Source of the DNA: Clytia hemisphaerica
Lineage: Eukaryota; Cnidaria; Hydrozoa; Leptothecata; Clytiidae
DNA: 64,000 bases
Reading direction: 5' to 3'
Assembly: GCA_902728285.1 (NCBI GenBank)
Contig: CACVBU010000412.1
Coordinates: 62,001-126,000 of the forward strand
Every line of letters begins with the position of its first letter. The stretch's first letter is position 1. Position numbers and translations under genes: made by a program. Of this stretch, positions 46,606 to 57,379 are shown piece by piece. The notes under the pieces are model-generated. The model did no database searches. It worked only from the letters and a program-made list of their open reading frames with translations, and was not told the DNA's origin.

Positions 46606-46618
46606 CCCTATTTATTAT
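46606..46618 (-). promoter_or_regulatory. TATA-like box of the protease gene
   Basis: The minus strand reads AATAAATAGGG about 65-75 nt upstream of the ATG at 46543, a spacing that would give a 5' UTR near 40 nt. Position and sequence only; no Inr was recognised. Confidence 0.4.
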
Positions 46619-46649
46619 CTAAATTTCATTTGCAGTGAGAAAGAATGGG

Positions 46650-47361
46650 CTTCATTTGCATGACAATAACCCTCTTTTGTGTCATGATAGAGCAATCTCC
46701 AAATAAGGTTAACAGATCTCGAAAACAATAAAATTAAACGCCCCATAAGTTGGGCAATATCAAAAGACATGTCCAGACTTAAACAAGGAAAAAATTATTC
46801 AACTAAATATTAACTTAATGAAAATAATTTTTTGTTTGTCGGATGTAAAAGCATGGTACTGGTTACTACAAATAAATGTGGCTTGTCTCAAAGGTTACCT
46901 ACTTGCGTCAGAGTTGAACTTTGAACGACAATGTCTTAACTAATATTCCGATGGCGTATTAGCGACCGCCCAGGCTAAAGCTCTTAAGAAGCGAGTCAAC
47001 TCCCCATCGGAGAGGAATAAGATTTGGTCTTTGATGTGCCACATCTTCAGTCGGGCTCGATGGCCCCTGTGTGTAAGTCACAGTCATCTGAAAATATTTT
47101 GGTTGGAACGAACAATCTCCGAAAAGTACTGTTCAGGCCTCCCACCGCAAAATTCTTGTCGCGGTCCGGCGGAATTCCGTAATCTAAATCTTGCACTGTC
47201 AGGAGAAAATTTAAACATCTCAAGACAGATAAGACAATGTCTTAAAAACGATTATACCTGTTGCTAGAGTAAAAATGAATGACATAGTTAAAAGTTGATA
47301 ATAAGCCCCGAATGGCGAAGAATACCCAGACAAGATGGGTACGCTTTTGTTAGTCAAGTAT
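46650..47361. other. Intergenic, nothing recognised
   Basis: Upstream flank of the protease gene. The short ORF at 47031-47267 has no support. Confidence 0.4.
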
Positions 47362-48030
47362 GCCTTTTCATTTTCTGGCTTGAGAAAATATATTTTCAAA
47401 ACAAAATTGAACGGATGGAGACGAAATGGAACATAAACTTGTTACGTGGACGAAGTTTTATCTAATTTTCGTATATTGAAAGGCTAGAATTTTTCATACT
47501 GATAATTAGAATGTTCAGAGCAAACTTGATTTCTATTAAAAAGTCTTATTTCATCGGGTGAGCTTAGAATTTCTTTTGATACATTTTACCATAAAAGAAA
47601 TCAAAAGACTTTAACGACCAATTACCGACACATTCGACTCCTGTTTTTCTTTATACCTCTATGGACAAACCACCGAAAAAGATATGCTTTTAGCTAATAA
47701 TAATATCGATGTTTCGATAATATGATCAATCCTTACCTTCCACCATGGACGTATAAAGAAAAACAGAAGTTGAATGTGCCAATAATTGGTCGTTAAAGCC
47801 TTTTAATTTCTTGTTTATAAAATGTATTAAAAAAATTCTAAGCTCACCCGATGAAGTGTAGAACTAAAGTTTGCTCTGAACATTCTAATTATCAGTATTG
47901 AAGATTCTAGCCTTTTAATATACGAAAATTAAATAAAACTTTGTCCACGACACAAGTTCATGTTCCATTTCTTTATCCGTTCAATATTGTTTTGAAAAGA
48001 TATTTTCTCAAGCCAGAAAATAAAAAGTTC
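47362..48030. mobile_element. Long foldback element, ~300-bp arms
   Basis: Left arm 47362-47664 and right arm 47743-48030 are inverted copies at roughly 85-90 percent identity: TTCATTTTCTGGCTTGAGAA ... TGTTTTTCTTTATACCTCTA and its inverse. The ~78-bp loop is unrelated. An isolated TTTCTTTATACCTCCATG also occurs at about 48258. No ORF. Confidence 0.9.
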
Positions 48031-48281
48031 TTTATAAGAACACACAATTTCAGACTCAATTTGTAGACATAAAGTCGCTGGAGAATTCTGGAGGAAAGTA
48101 TCAAGCAATAGAGTTCACCTTAAAAAACATTGATCGAAAAAGCTTATTATTTGACGAGATTGCCAAGTTTACAAGCCTTTTTTAGTCCAAATATTTAAGT
48201 AATAGTAACTTTTTTAATCGTAGGGCGAGCTTGGTTACAATAGCATACTTCTCCTGTTTCTTTATACCTCCATGCTTCCAC

Positions 48282-48640
48282 GCCCGGGGGGGAGGGGGGA
48301 GGTAAAAATGGATGATGGATATGTGCGGACGGTAAGAGTCGGTTTTTTCACCTTTCAAAGTCTCTCTAAGCGTCGGAAAAATCTGAAAGTTTTAAATTAG
48401 TCTCTCTAAGGGTTTGAAAATTCAGGATTTTTAGGAAATCTTTTGATTTCCAGAGAAAAAATTGTAATAAAGTCTCTCTAAGGGTATGACTTTTTTCAAA
48501 AATCAAAAAAATTTTCAAAAAGTCTCTCTAAGGGTCACCTTTTCAGCAAAAATCAGTCTCTCTAAGGGTCGGTTTTCGGAGGTCCCGTCCGCACATACAC
48601 CTCATTCGCCAACCCTAGTACCCCCCCCCGGGCTTTCACG
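48282..48640. mobile_element. 'CCCGGGGG' TIR element with AGTCTCTCTAAGGGT interior
   Basis: Left CGCCCGGGGGGGAGGGGGGA then ATATGTGCGGACGG; right inverted CCCGGGGGGGGGTACTAGGG then TGTATGTGCGGACGGG. Five internal copies of AGTCTCTCTAAGGGT. Belongs with 12374-14098 and 56085-56208. Confidence 0.85.
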
Positions 48641-49464
48641 CAATACTTTTGCGATGACGATCTTCTAAAAATAGACAACAAAACCTTTTTTTCCTATAAC
48701 AAAGACTCGCCCTAATCTTCTTGTGACAAATATTTGCCGCCCGTAGCGAGCTTGCGAAGCGTAGGGTGGCCTACATAGCTTCACGCAAGGATATGGGACA
48801 GGAATCTCAATTTTTGTTTGTTTTGTAATCGGTCTTCCGGTTAATTAGTGTTCCGTAATTATCCGGCAACGTTTATAGCTTACCAAACTAGCAAGTAGCT
48901 TTCGCTAAATGCGCGGCGGACGTTTTTCGTTATTTTTCCTTTCGGGGTTTTTTGTTTTTTTCTGTCGTGCGTTAATTTGTGGATTAAGTTTTCAAACGCA
49001 GGTAATTCTATGCACATTTTCGATGAGTTGAGTTAGGCCATCTTGATTTTCTAAAGATGTCCTTCCGTCCTGAAAGCTCTCGAGCAATAGTCCAGCAGTC
49101 GAATTGCATTCACTTTTTTCAAAAAATTGAGATATAAATCAGTGAATTTGCTGACAGTCAAATTATACAATCTGTCTCCTGTCTTAGACATTCAGATTGA
49201 TTCATTTTTCGACCCAAACAGTAGAACAATGATTGAATATGGACAAAAGTGATTATTGTTGGTGGTTGAATTGGCAACGAAATTCCACTGTAACTAGATT
49301 TATTCAACAATCGTCATTCAACATACTCTACTCCCAACAAGAATGCTTAAAAATCCTGTGTTATGGTACTTCGACAGTAAGTACAAATATTTTTTTCTTT
49401 GTGTACTTTTATAAGACTTGGTTTTAATAATCTTATGTTTAACCTGTGTTCTTGTTGATACTTA
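48641..49464. other. Intergenic, nothing recognised
   Basis: Includes a GCCGCCCGTAGCGAGCTTGC stretch near 48738, perhaps an old element end, but no partner was found. Confidence 0.35.
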
Positions 49465-49978
49465 GGGGCCGTCGACAAACGACTTTCCTTTTTTAACGGC
49501 CTGAGGCCGTTAAGGTTCACCCCCTCCCCCCCCACGTGCGGCCAAGAAATTCTTCAAAAGTAAATACTTTCACTGGTCGGTCCATGGCCGCCATGTTCTT
49601 TCGATTCGTATCCAAAGTTCTTTTTTTAGCACGGAAAAAACATGTGGTTTTGAGCCGTGCCTTCAAATTTGAAAACTCCAAGCCCCGAGCAAGTCAGGGC
49701 GATGGGTGAGCAAGGAGTCAACGAGGCGGAGGGAAAAATGCCGACTTTCGTACAGTCATTTTTCTCCGAAGCATTAATGGTGATCGGGAATAAGTGAATG
49801 TCGTGGTTGCTTTGGTCTTAGCCTTCTTCACATGTTTACGTTTTGGACTGATGAAATTTGTAAGTGAGACTTTCCTTTTTTTTAAACTTTTTTAACGGCA
49901 TTGCAGTGACCCCCTCGCCTCCCACCCCTTACGGCCAGAAGCCGTTAAAAAAAAGGAAAATCGTTTGTCGACGGCCCC
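49465..49978. mobile_element. PIF/Harbinger-like MITE, 514 bp
   Basis: TIRs GGGGCCGTCGACAAACGA and TCGTTTGTCGACGGCCCC, then TTTCCTTTTTTAACGGC on both sides, flanked by TTA (49462-49464 and 49979-49981). A 3-bp TTA duplication with GGSCC-type ends is the pattern of PIF/Harbinger elements. A poly-C block follows each TIR. No transposase ORF. Confidence 0.85.
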
Positions 49979-50398
49979 TTAGGCGTCACGAAAAATGCTC
50001 TGTTCGCGTGGTTGTTTAAAACTGTGCGGGCGGGAGGGCGGTCAAAAAAATTCCCAGGTTTTTTTAAATCACGTCAGTAATTCAGGGGCGGGTGGTGTCG
50101 CGAGCAAAATCATATTTTTCGATGGTCGTCGGAGCAATTGAGAAAAAAGCTATACTTTGAAAGAACAAATTGGTTTTCCCGGATTTTTTTCCGCATCTCC
50201 GCACCGGAAAATCAGCAGAAAATGATGCGAATAGAACAATTTTTCGACGACTGCCTTACCAGGCACTATTTGGGAAATTATTATCAAAGATTGATAGAAA
50301 CTTTTGTGAAGTAGTTTTGAGGAATTTCAGTACACTCACCATATATCATCTAATTTCATGTTTCTTATTTTCCCTTTAAGCTTTTTATGAATGTGGAT

Positions 50399-50770
50399 TC
50401 GTTTACCTTGACAACGCAATATTACCTTGTTACTGCTACTATTACCACGTTACATCATGATTTTCCATCCTTCTACACGATATTGCTGTTAAACTGCAAG
50501 ATAACTGGCATATCTTTTTAATGTAAACAATTTTGTCCATGGATCCCTTATCACGTTGGAAAAGTCCTGAATGTAGTATTCCTGTTAATACCTGCGCCTC
50601 TCATCAATATTGCCTCGTTACTGATACTTTCCATGTAGTCCATCATCTTCCATCCTTTACACGACGCTGTCACAGCTTCTAGATTAATGGTAAATCCATT
50701 TAATGTAAACAATTTTGGATCACGATATCCTTTGTTAAACCGTTGGAAAAACTCCTAAGAACGTTGTTAC
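50399..50770. repeat. Tandem duplication, ~185-bp unit x2, diverged
   Basis: AATATTACCTTGTTACTGCT ... TTTAATGTAAACAATTTTGT ... CGTTGGAAAAGTCCT is repeated as AATATTGCCTCGTTACTGAT ... TTTAATGTAAACAATTTTGG ... CGTTGGAAAAACTCCT. Confidence 0.8.
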
Positions 50771-51106
50771 CTGTCAATTCTTGGTTCCTGCTCGTTATGT
50801 TTCTGACTCATAGCATTTCTTATGCTACAACATTTCTTATGCTGTTTGGTTCTACTATGTTTCATTTATATTTTAAATTGGTTGAAATAAATATAGTTGC
50901 ATGTCTTTTGACTGATTTAGTATCTATGTAAAGTAGCTGTCTGTAATTGATTCTACCTGGAGACTTTTCCTAATGAATATTTTAAGATTCGTATTTTATT
51001 CTTTGTAAAAAGTAATTCACATTTTTAGAAAAAAAATATGTTTCATTTATGTTAGCTTATTCATTAATATCTGAAAGAAAATGCTGTTGAGAAGAATCAT
51101 TCTAAC

Positions 51107-51799
51107 TAAAGTCTGTCTCGAAATAATTTGCAGCTGGAGAAAAAAATGGCTGTAACTTTTGATAGAATTCGAATCAAGTTGCGGTTTTGTGCTCGTTAAA
51201 GAGATATTCGTGAGTGGAATATTATCAAGTAAAAAAATTGAGAAAAAAAAAGGAAAATGAAAATGAAAAATGAAGAAGAAAAAAATCAACTTCTTGTAGA
51301 AATGTGGTATAATTATCATTTTCACAGGAGTGATTCTTCAATCTTAGATCATTATCACTGTCAAAAAATTTTTCAAAAATATTCATTCAATCAAAAGATA
51401 TCAAACAAAATTTATTGCTGGTTGACTCTATAAAGTAGTAAAAAACGACAAAAAAAACGAAAAAAACTGCCTTTTTGTCGATTCAACCAGCAATAAACTT
51501 TGTTTGATATCTTTTGATTAAATGAATATTTTTGAAAAATTTTTTCACAGTGATGATGATCTAAGATCGAAGAGTCACTCCTGTGAAAATGATAATTATA
51601 CCACATTTCTACAAGAAGTTGATTTTTTTCTTCTTCATTTTTCATTTTCCTTTTCCTTTTTTTTCTCAATTTTTTTACTTGATAATATTCCACTCACGAA
51701 TATCTTTTTAACAAGCACAAAACCGCAACTTGATTCGAATTCTATCAAAATTTACAGCCATTTTTTTCTCCAGCTGCAAATTATTTCGAGACAGACTTT
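51107..51799. mobile_element. Long foldback element, ~310-bp arms (family F, copy 1)
   Basis: Left AAAGTCTGTCTCGAAATAAT ... TTTATTGCTGGTTGA, right its inverse, around a ~50-bp centre of AC-rich sequence. Arm identity above 90 percent. Mirror ORFs (51047-51325 minus and 51522-51845 plus) are products of the arms. The inner half is shared with 57380-57968. Confidence 0.92.
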
Positions 51800-52003
51800 A
51801 TTACCAAATCATTTCCAAACTTTTGTTATAATTATAAAGCATTAAAAAGCCTTAATTAGCATTAATTAGTTTTTACAAGCATTTGTACTAGCGGGTGGCA
51901 GTTAGTGAAAGCTATGGCTAGTATATAATATAGTTATTTTTATTGTGACCTGGAAATTGTACTTTTCATAAAAAAAATACATAGTAGCAGTATAAGGACT
52001 GCT

Positions 52004-52493
52004 GCAAATTTTTTTTCCGTACACGGACGGGAGTATCATTGACGGTCGGGAGTATCTCATCTTTGTTGTTTAGTTTTGTTGTTTGGAATTGCTTAGGTCA
52101 AGGTTGCTAGTAACGGCTTGTCACTGTGCCGGGTGCATACTCTGCGCCTTTGGCCCCGCAGGGTTAAAAAAGGGGCAATTTTACCCATATTATAATAACA
52201 TTACCCCCGTCTTTTTTGTCATTCTATAAGTATTTCCAAATTTTGAGTTCTGCTGTGCGAATGTGGCTCAACAGATAGCGCGCTGGGTTTCTGATCAGAA
52301 ACTCTTTCATCTGGTGGGTTTGAACCCCGGTCAGGTCGATATTTCAAAATTTAAGATAAGTTTAAGATACTCCCGACCGTCAAGATGAGATACTCCCGAC
52401 CGTCGATGTAATCCCGACTGTCAAGATGAGATACTCCCGACCGTCGATGATACTCCCGTCCATGTACGGAAAAAAAAATTGCTGCTCTGCCAC
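52004..52493. mobile_element. TIR element with tRNA-like core
   Basis: Left CAAATTTTTTTTCCGTACAC-GGACGGGAGTATC, right inverse ending CGGAAAAAAAAATTG. Each side then repeats GACGGTCGGGAGTATCTCAT. A CTG trinucleotide abuts both ends and may be the target duplication. The centre holds a tRNA-like sequence. The element is inserted next to a copy of the 20722-20790 sequence. Confidence 0.85.
52262..52342 (+). ncRNA. tRNA-like / SINE-head sequence
   Basis: TGGCTCAACAGATAGCGC fits an RNA polymerase III A box, and GGTTTGAACCCCGG about 55 bp later fits a B box, with a stem GTTTC/GAAAC at the anticodon-arm position. The acceptor stem does not close and the anticodon loop is irregular, so it is not a functional tRNA gene. 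It probably derives from a tRNA or tRNA-type SINE. Confidence 0.6.
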
Positions 52494-52550
52494 TCAAATC
52501 TCCTGAAAGAAGACAGTTGGAAAGAAATTCTTTGAATTTCTTCACATGTC
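52494..52550. repeat. Sequence shared with 20712-20785 (inverted)
   Basis: CTGCTCTGCCACTCAAATCT ... GAAATTCTTTGAATTTCTTC matches the reverse complement of 20712-20775 with few differences and preserves the reading frame LLKEDSW-EIL-stop. Confidence 0.75.
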
Positions 52551-52736
52551 CTCATACCATACTAACATCAATCAAATGATAAAAAATCCAAAAAGCTAGA
52601 GTAAATTTTTAACCTTTCTCAATCAAGTAAAAGCAAAACCTTCGGATTGCGTCACATTTTGGATTTGTTTAAATTGATACGTGAGATTTAGAGTCTTTTG
52701 TCTAAAAGTCACTTCCATATCTATCACACACTCTCT

Positions 52737-53028
52737 TCTCACAGACACGGTAGGATTTTTTTCACCCAGTGGGGGTAAAAATAACGGTCCAAAACTTGAT
52801 GGGGACTGATATTCCCACATGTTTTATGCCTGGGTATTAAAATTATTTTTTTCTTAAGTCAGAAAACTCAGTGGGGATGGGAAAAAATAATATTTTGCAG
52901 TGAAGATTGGTTTATTTGATTATTTTTAGTGAGGACAAAAGTTTGGGGATAATTTTTCCACCGGGGAGATATTTATGGCATTTCTTTTAGTGAGAAGGGG
53001 TCCCAGTGGCTCTGTGAAAAGGGTGTTA
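52737..53028 (+). repeat. 'GTGGGG' TIR repeat, copy 4
   Basis: Left ACACTCTCTTCTCACAGAC, right GGCTCTGTGAAAAGGGTGT. Interior CCAGTGGGGGTAAAAATAAC and CAGTGGGGATGGGAAAA steps; closest to copy 2 at 7560-7840. Confidence 0.85.
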
Positions 53029-53501
53029 TCACTTAGACATTTCCCTGGTTTCGAGGGTTATATCGAAAACTGGACAGTACAATTAGAATGAAATGTTTCG
53101 ATTCCTTTGTTGTTTATACTTTCGTTCATTTATTATGCGTTTTTATGCTGCAAAATATAATCAAAAACTCTCATAACATAAGTTACATAAATTACAAACG
53201 TTTCATTTTCTGAAATGTTCACATCCGATGGAAACTAAACCATTTGATATTTTTCAAGTCAAATATCAATAATATCCCAGACATATGTCTAATAACTTTT
53301 ATTTCCAAATTTACAAACGATTTACGAGATATCAATGAATCAAAAGGACGCTACTTTTGTTTGGGGTCCGGGGATTACGGGAAGAAATTCTTGATAGATA
53401 AGCAAGTGTGCCTTTCTTTGAACACAGGACCGTGAGAATAGTCCTTATAAAAGGTTCTTATAAAAATACATGTCGCATGAGAGTGGTTTGGAAAGTTGTA
53501 T
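53029..53501. other. Intergenic, nothing recognised
   Basis: Short stretch between two repeats with no supported ORF. Confidence 0.4.
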
Positions 53502-53768
53502 TGGGGGGGGGTTGTACTTTTACGGTGTGACAGGGTTGGCCCTTTTTTAGTACGGCATTACGGGATTTGATGAAAAAAGTGACGGGAAAATGGTATTTTA
53601 AAATCGGACGATGACGGTATTTAGCCTTACATTTTGTCATTATTCCGGTATTTTAACCTTTACAAACCGGTGTGACGGTGTTATTATTTTTTCAAATTTC
53701 GGGATTCCAGGGTTAAGCAAAACTTTGAAAACGGGAAAACGGTATTTCGAACCCCTACAAACCCCCTA
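53502..53768. mobile_element. 'TACGGTGTGACGGG' repeat family, copy 2
   Basis: Same order of steps as 40373-40640 at roughly 85 percent identity. Ends GGGGGGGGTTGTACTTTTAC and CCTACAAACCCCCTA, an inverted pair (TAGGGGGTTTGTA). Confidence 0.85.
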
Positions 53769-54462
53769 GTGAGCCATGGGGTTCTGAATCTGATGAATTG
53801 TTTCAAACGACAATATTTTACTACCAGAAGTATGGTTCATTTCAAGCCAATATTGATCGCAAACTCAATTCGAACTCCGATCTGTAAAATACCAACCAGA
53901 CAGGTGGCAGAACCAAGATTTTTCAAGTCATCTCTAACGACATATCTATCGCTGGACAAAAATCTCAAGGTTATAGCTTGTCAATCTTGACATCCCTACC
54001 TCATCGCTTTGAGCATCTTCTTATTCTTTTGGAAGGGAAGGCGCTCCGAGATTTCTTCCTTACCAAAAAATAGGGAGATGCTTCAAAGGTTAAGTTACTT
54101 CCCAATTTGAGTAAATATCGTACTCTATTTTATTTTTTGTCAGCATATATCCTTATTTTTCTATCATTTCCAGATGTCTGAGCCTCTCTGAACATTTTAT
54201 TTTTACTGTGTGAAAAAATAGGGAGTTGTAAAGGGCGTGAAGAGAAGAAATTTAATACTTGGTACAATAGAAAAGAAAATGAAAAATATGCATAGTGATG
54301 AATTATGCATTACCTATCTTTTGTCCTTGTTGTTATTCGCAGTTTGAAAACATAAATAAATAGAGTTGAACATTTACGACGGACTACATATTTCAGTGAA
54401 ATTTCGACTGCAAGATTTTACCGAGATAAAAAAAAACGCTTCAAGACTAAAAAAGACCACAG

Positions 54463-54942
54463 TCTAAAAGTTTATTGAGGAAGAATACTTCCATTTCTGG
54501 TGATTTTAAAGTTGGCAAAGTAACTGCTGACTTTAGCTACAAAGAGATATTTTATCAGCCAGTAAAACACAAAAGAGGGGTAATGGAATTGACAATTTAT
54601 TGCGAAGATATCATCTTAAAATACAGAGTTCAAGAAGGCGATCCTGAACTCATCGAAGCTTTGTTGATGACTTCATTAGACATTGCAATCACAAAACAAA
54701 ACAAGACCCGGAAATCGAGTTGGCGAAACATGTTCGTACCGCGAACAAATTCAGTAGATCATGAGATGCATCTTGTTAAAATTGAGGAGATGGATAAAGT
54801 CAAGATTGAATTCGATCACCAAAATCCCGATTCAACTTCTGTATATCTGCAGCTATCGTGTAACAATGATATCAATAAACTTTGGTTTAAGAAGGCTCAA
54901 AAGATTTTTGAAAGTATTCTAAGAGTCTTTGAGACCACTTAA
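54463..54942 (+). CDS. Hypothetical protein, probable last exon
   Basis: An open frame of 159 residues follows an acceptor-like AAGACCACAG and ends at TAA 54942. There is no in-frame ATG near its start, so it is most likely the terminal exon of a gene whose upstream exons I did not find, or a pseudogene. Content is protein-like (GDFKVGKVTADFSYKEI, LELTIYCEDI-type strands, then a C-terminal helix WFKKAQKIFESILRVFE), alternating hydrophobic and charged residues. No family recognised. No membrane segment. Confidence 0.45.
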   Translation, partial: SKSLLRKNTSISGDFKVGKVTADFSYKEIFYQPVKHKRGVMELTIYCEDIILKYRVQEGDPELIEALLMTSLDIAITKQNKTRKSSWRNMFVPRTNSVDHEMHLVKIEEMDKVKIEFDHQNPDSTSVYLQLSCNNDINKLWFKKAQKIFESILRVFETT

Positions 54943-56084
54943 AACAAAGAGACTCTCAAGTAAAGATTGAATGCTGGAAGATCGAATAAGGAACAAGAGC
55001 TGTGAAGATACGAATGAAAACTTCTCTAAGTAGGAAGCTAATATTATAGCGTTCCCACTTACAATACACCGTTATATTGAAATATTTTACCAGATAAAAT
55101 ATAGGATACACGAGACAATATGAATCAAATCAATCACTCTTGTACACACACTCTACACAAAATTACAATTTTTTCTAGAAAATATTTTGGATTTAATGTT
55201 GACCTTTCTATTTCATTTATCATATTCTCTGACTTGTATGTAAGTTGGTTAAAAATTCCACCCCTCCAAAGTGTTTCCATTTTGTCCATTTTCACACCCT
55301 CCCCTCAGAGACCAAGAAGAGGTAGTGCGAAACTGCAAAACCGTAAAAAGAAGAAATACTTTACAGCGCCGATAATGCTATATTGCTTGATTTTGGGCTT
55401 GGTTAACTGGGGAAACCATAGTTTCGGTAACCTTTGTTTTGACCAAAGTCTTTCTTCTTCACTGGATTAGACATACCTCAAGTCGAGTCAAAAAATTCTC
55501 TTAATTCTTTCAATTTGGGTAATCGGCCATGTTATTTTCATTTTTAGTCGACAGCTAAGTGATCAGAAAATAGAACAAGTGTGAGTCATTCAAAGTGTTA
55601 GAAACCCACTCAAACTTAGCAGAAGAAAAATTGCAGCTTCTTCAAGAAAAGGCCATTATTTCTGTAAAAAAAACAAGTTTCGGCATACTTTAGAGGTTCA
55701 TATGTTGAACATATTGGGATTAGCCAAACGTTGTATAGACAATATGGGTAAGTAGGCGAAAACACCTTTAATTCTTGAAAAACTCAAAATGGGGAGAAGT
55801 TTCGGCGTACTAAAAAGGTTATAGATGCTTGAACAACTAAAGGTTAGAAAATATCATCCATGCGACGAGAAGTCAACAGGCAAAAATTGCCGCCATTGTG
55901 TTAGTAGGAGGTTGGTTGAATATACTCGTCTCTTTCTTTTTAAAGGTGAAACTTCTGTTGCGTGTAGGTTTTAATTGTAGTAAAAATATCCAACTCTCAC
56001 ACTTCACTATATCCTATTTTTACTCTCTTTTGAAAATTCAGTTCTTAAAGGTCTAGTTTAAAGATGAAAATTAAATCTCAGTCC
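54943..56084. other. Intergenic, nothing recognised
   Basis: AT-rich, short ORFs without support. Confidence 0.45.
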
Positions 56085-56208
56085 CATCAAGAGTCCCCTA
56101 AAAAATTCTCCAATTTTCCTTCTTTTTAGTCCCGCTATGGGTCCGAGGGTCAAAAGTAGGGCGGCACACACCCGTCATCTCGCAATCCTAGTAACCCCTG
56201 GTATAATA
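56085..56208 (-). repeat. 'CCCGGGGG' family end, solo
   Basis: Its reverse complement (CCAGGGGTTACTAGGATTGC then GAGATGACGGG, ... CATAGCGGGACTAAAAAGAA) aligns with 12374-12470. No partner end nearby. Confidence 0.75.
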
Positions 56209-57379
56209 ACACAAGCTTCGTGTTTTGGGTCTTGACTAAAGGTCAACACAGCTAATTAACGCACGCAAGTCAGAGTGCACCTTTGACGGATAAGATGGGC
56301 AGGGTGCGGGTGGAGAGATTGTTCATTAAAAAATGTTAAAAGGTTCCTTAGGTAAGAGGTTGAATAAAGAAAAGTCGGTCGCAATATAATCGGCAGCGGA
56401 GACACAGATAAGGATGTTTTATAAAATTTCAACTACATACAGACGCGGTTTTTATCTCTTAGCAAAGACAATCAAGAGTTCGATATTATCAAATATCTAA
56501 GCCTGGGGGCTATGTATAACTCGATCTAAAAACTGCCAGAAAGTTTAGCCAAAATTCAAAGACAAATTTTTCTTGATCAGACTACCAAAAGTTTGCTAAA
56601 AAAATTTTCGTTTTTCTCACAGTTTGTCCTCACAGTACACTTTCTCTAATTACGAGTCTTACAATGAATGCACTTTGGGAAGCCTGAAAAAAAAGGTATC
56701 ATTAAAAAGACTGGTACCTCGGGGTTGTAGTCCTTTTTTCTCTGCTGCAGATGACTTCAAGACAGATTTTTTCTGTCAAAATCACTGCAAAATTAATTAT
56801 TATGAGAAGTTGGACAATAGAAACCACTAATGGGATCAGATCTCGACAATGATAATGAAATGGCTATCGGCTCAGGAAATGCTGGGCTGTACGCGTTTCT
56901 TCATCATTTTTTTAAACATCCGTTGACGTAAATCTCATACGTGTCTTCCGCTCCCCCGTTTGCAAGTTGGAGCCCCGTTTGCGGTATGGAACGTAAAACA
57001 CTCCTCTAACCAGTTGGCACAAGACGTTCATGCAATGTTTTTTGAATGTTGCGGACAATAGAATCCAAGGAGTGCCCTACGAAAACCTGTTTTAAGGCCT
57101 TTCGCTGAACCTCTGACGCTGGTCTACTCTGCAAACCGTTGATAGTAAATAAGGAGCACAAATCTGTTAGGATGGTCTTCAACCTATGTTTCTCGAATCT
57201 CTTCATAGTTCGAATGTTTTTTGCTGGCCACATAGATGATTGTTAGGTACATACATAAGTTCTTACCGTTTTCTATTCCCATTGCGTTAGGGAGAATTGT
57301 GTTAGTTTCAAACTTGACAAGCCATACCATTTTTTTATGATACAAACTCAAGGCTTGATAAGTTCTATCGATTAACTAG
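56209..57379. other. Intergenic, nothing secure
   Basis: A minus-strand ORF at 57006-57233 (75 aa) is protein-like in composition but has no recognised motif or splice partner. Confidence 0.4.

Noticed and set aside
51047..51325. Mirror-image ORFs at 51047-51325 (minus) and 51522-51845 (plus) as paralogous genes
   Set aside because: They arise from the two arms of one foldback element.
52262..52342. Functional tRNA gene
   Set aside because: Pol III box motifs are present, but the acceptor stem does not pair and the anticodon loop is irregular.
57006..57233. Minus-strand 75-aa ORF with protein-like composition
   Set aside because: No family, no splice partner and no flanking gene signal; left unannotated as a CDS.
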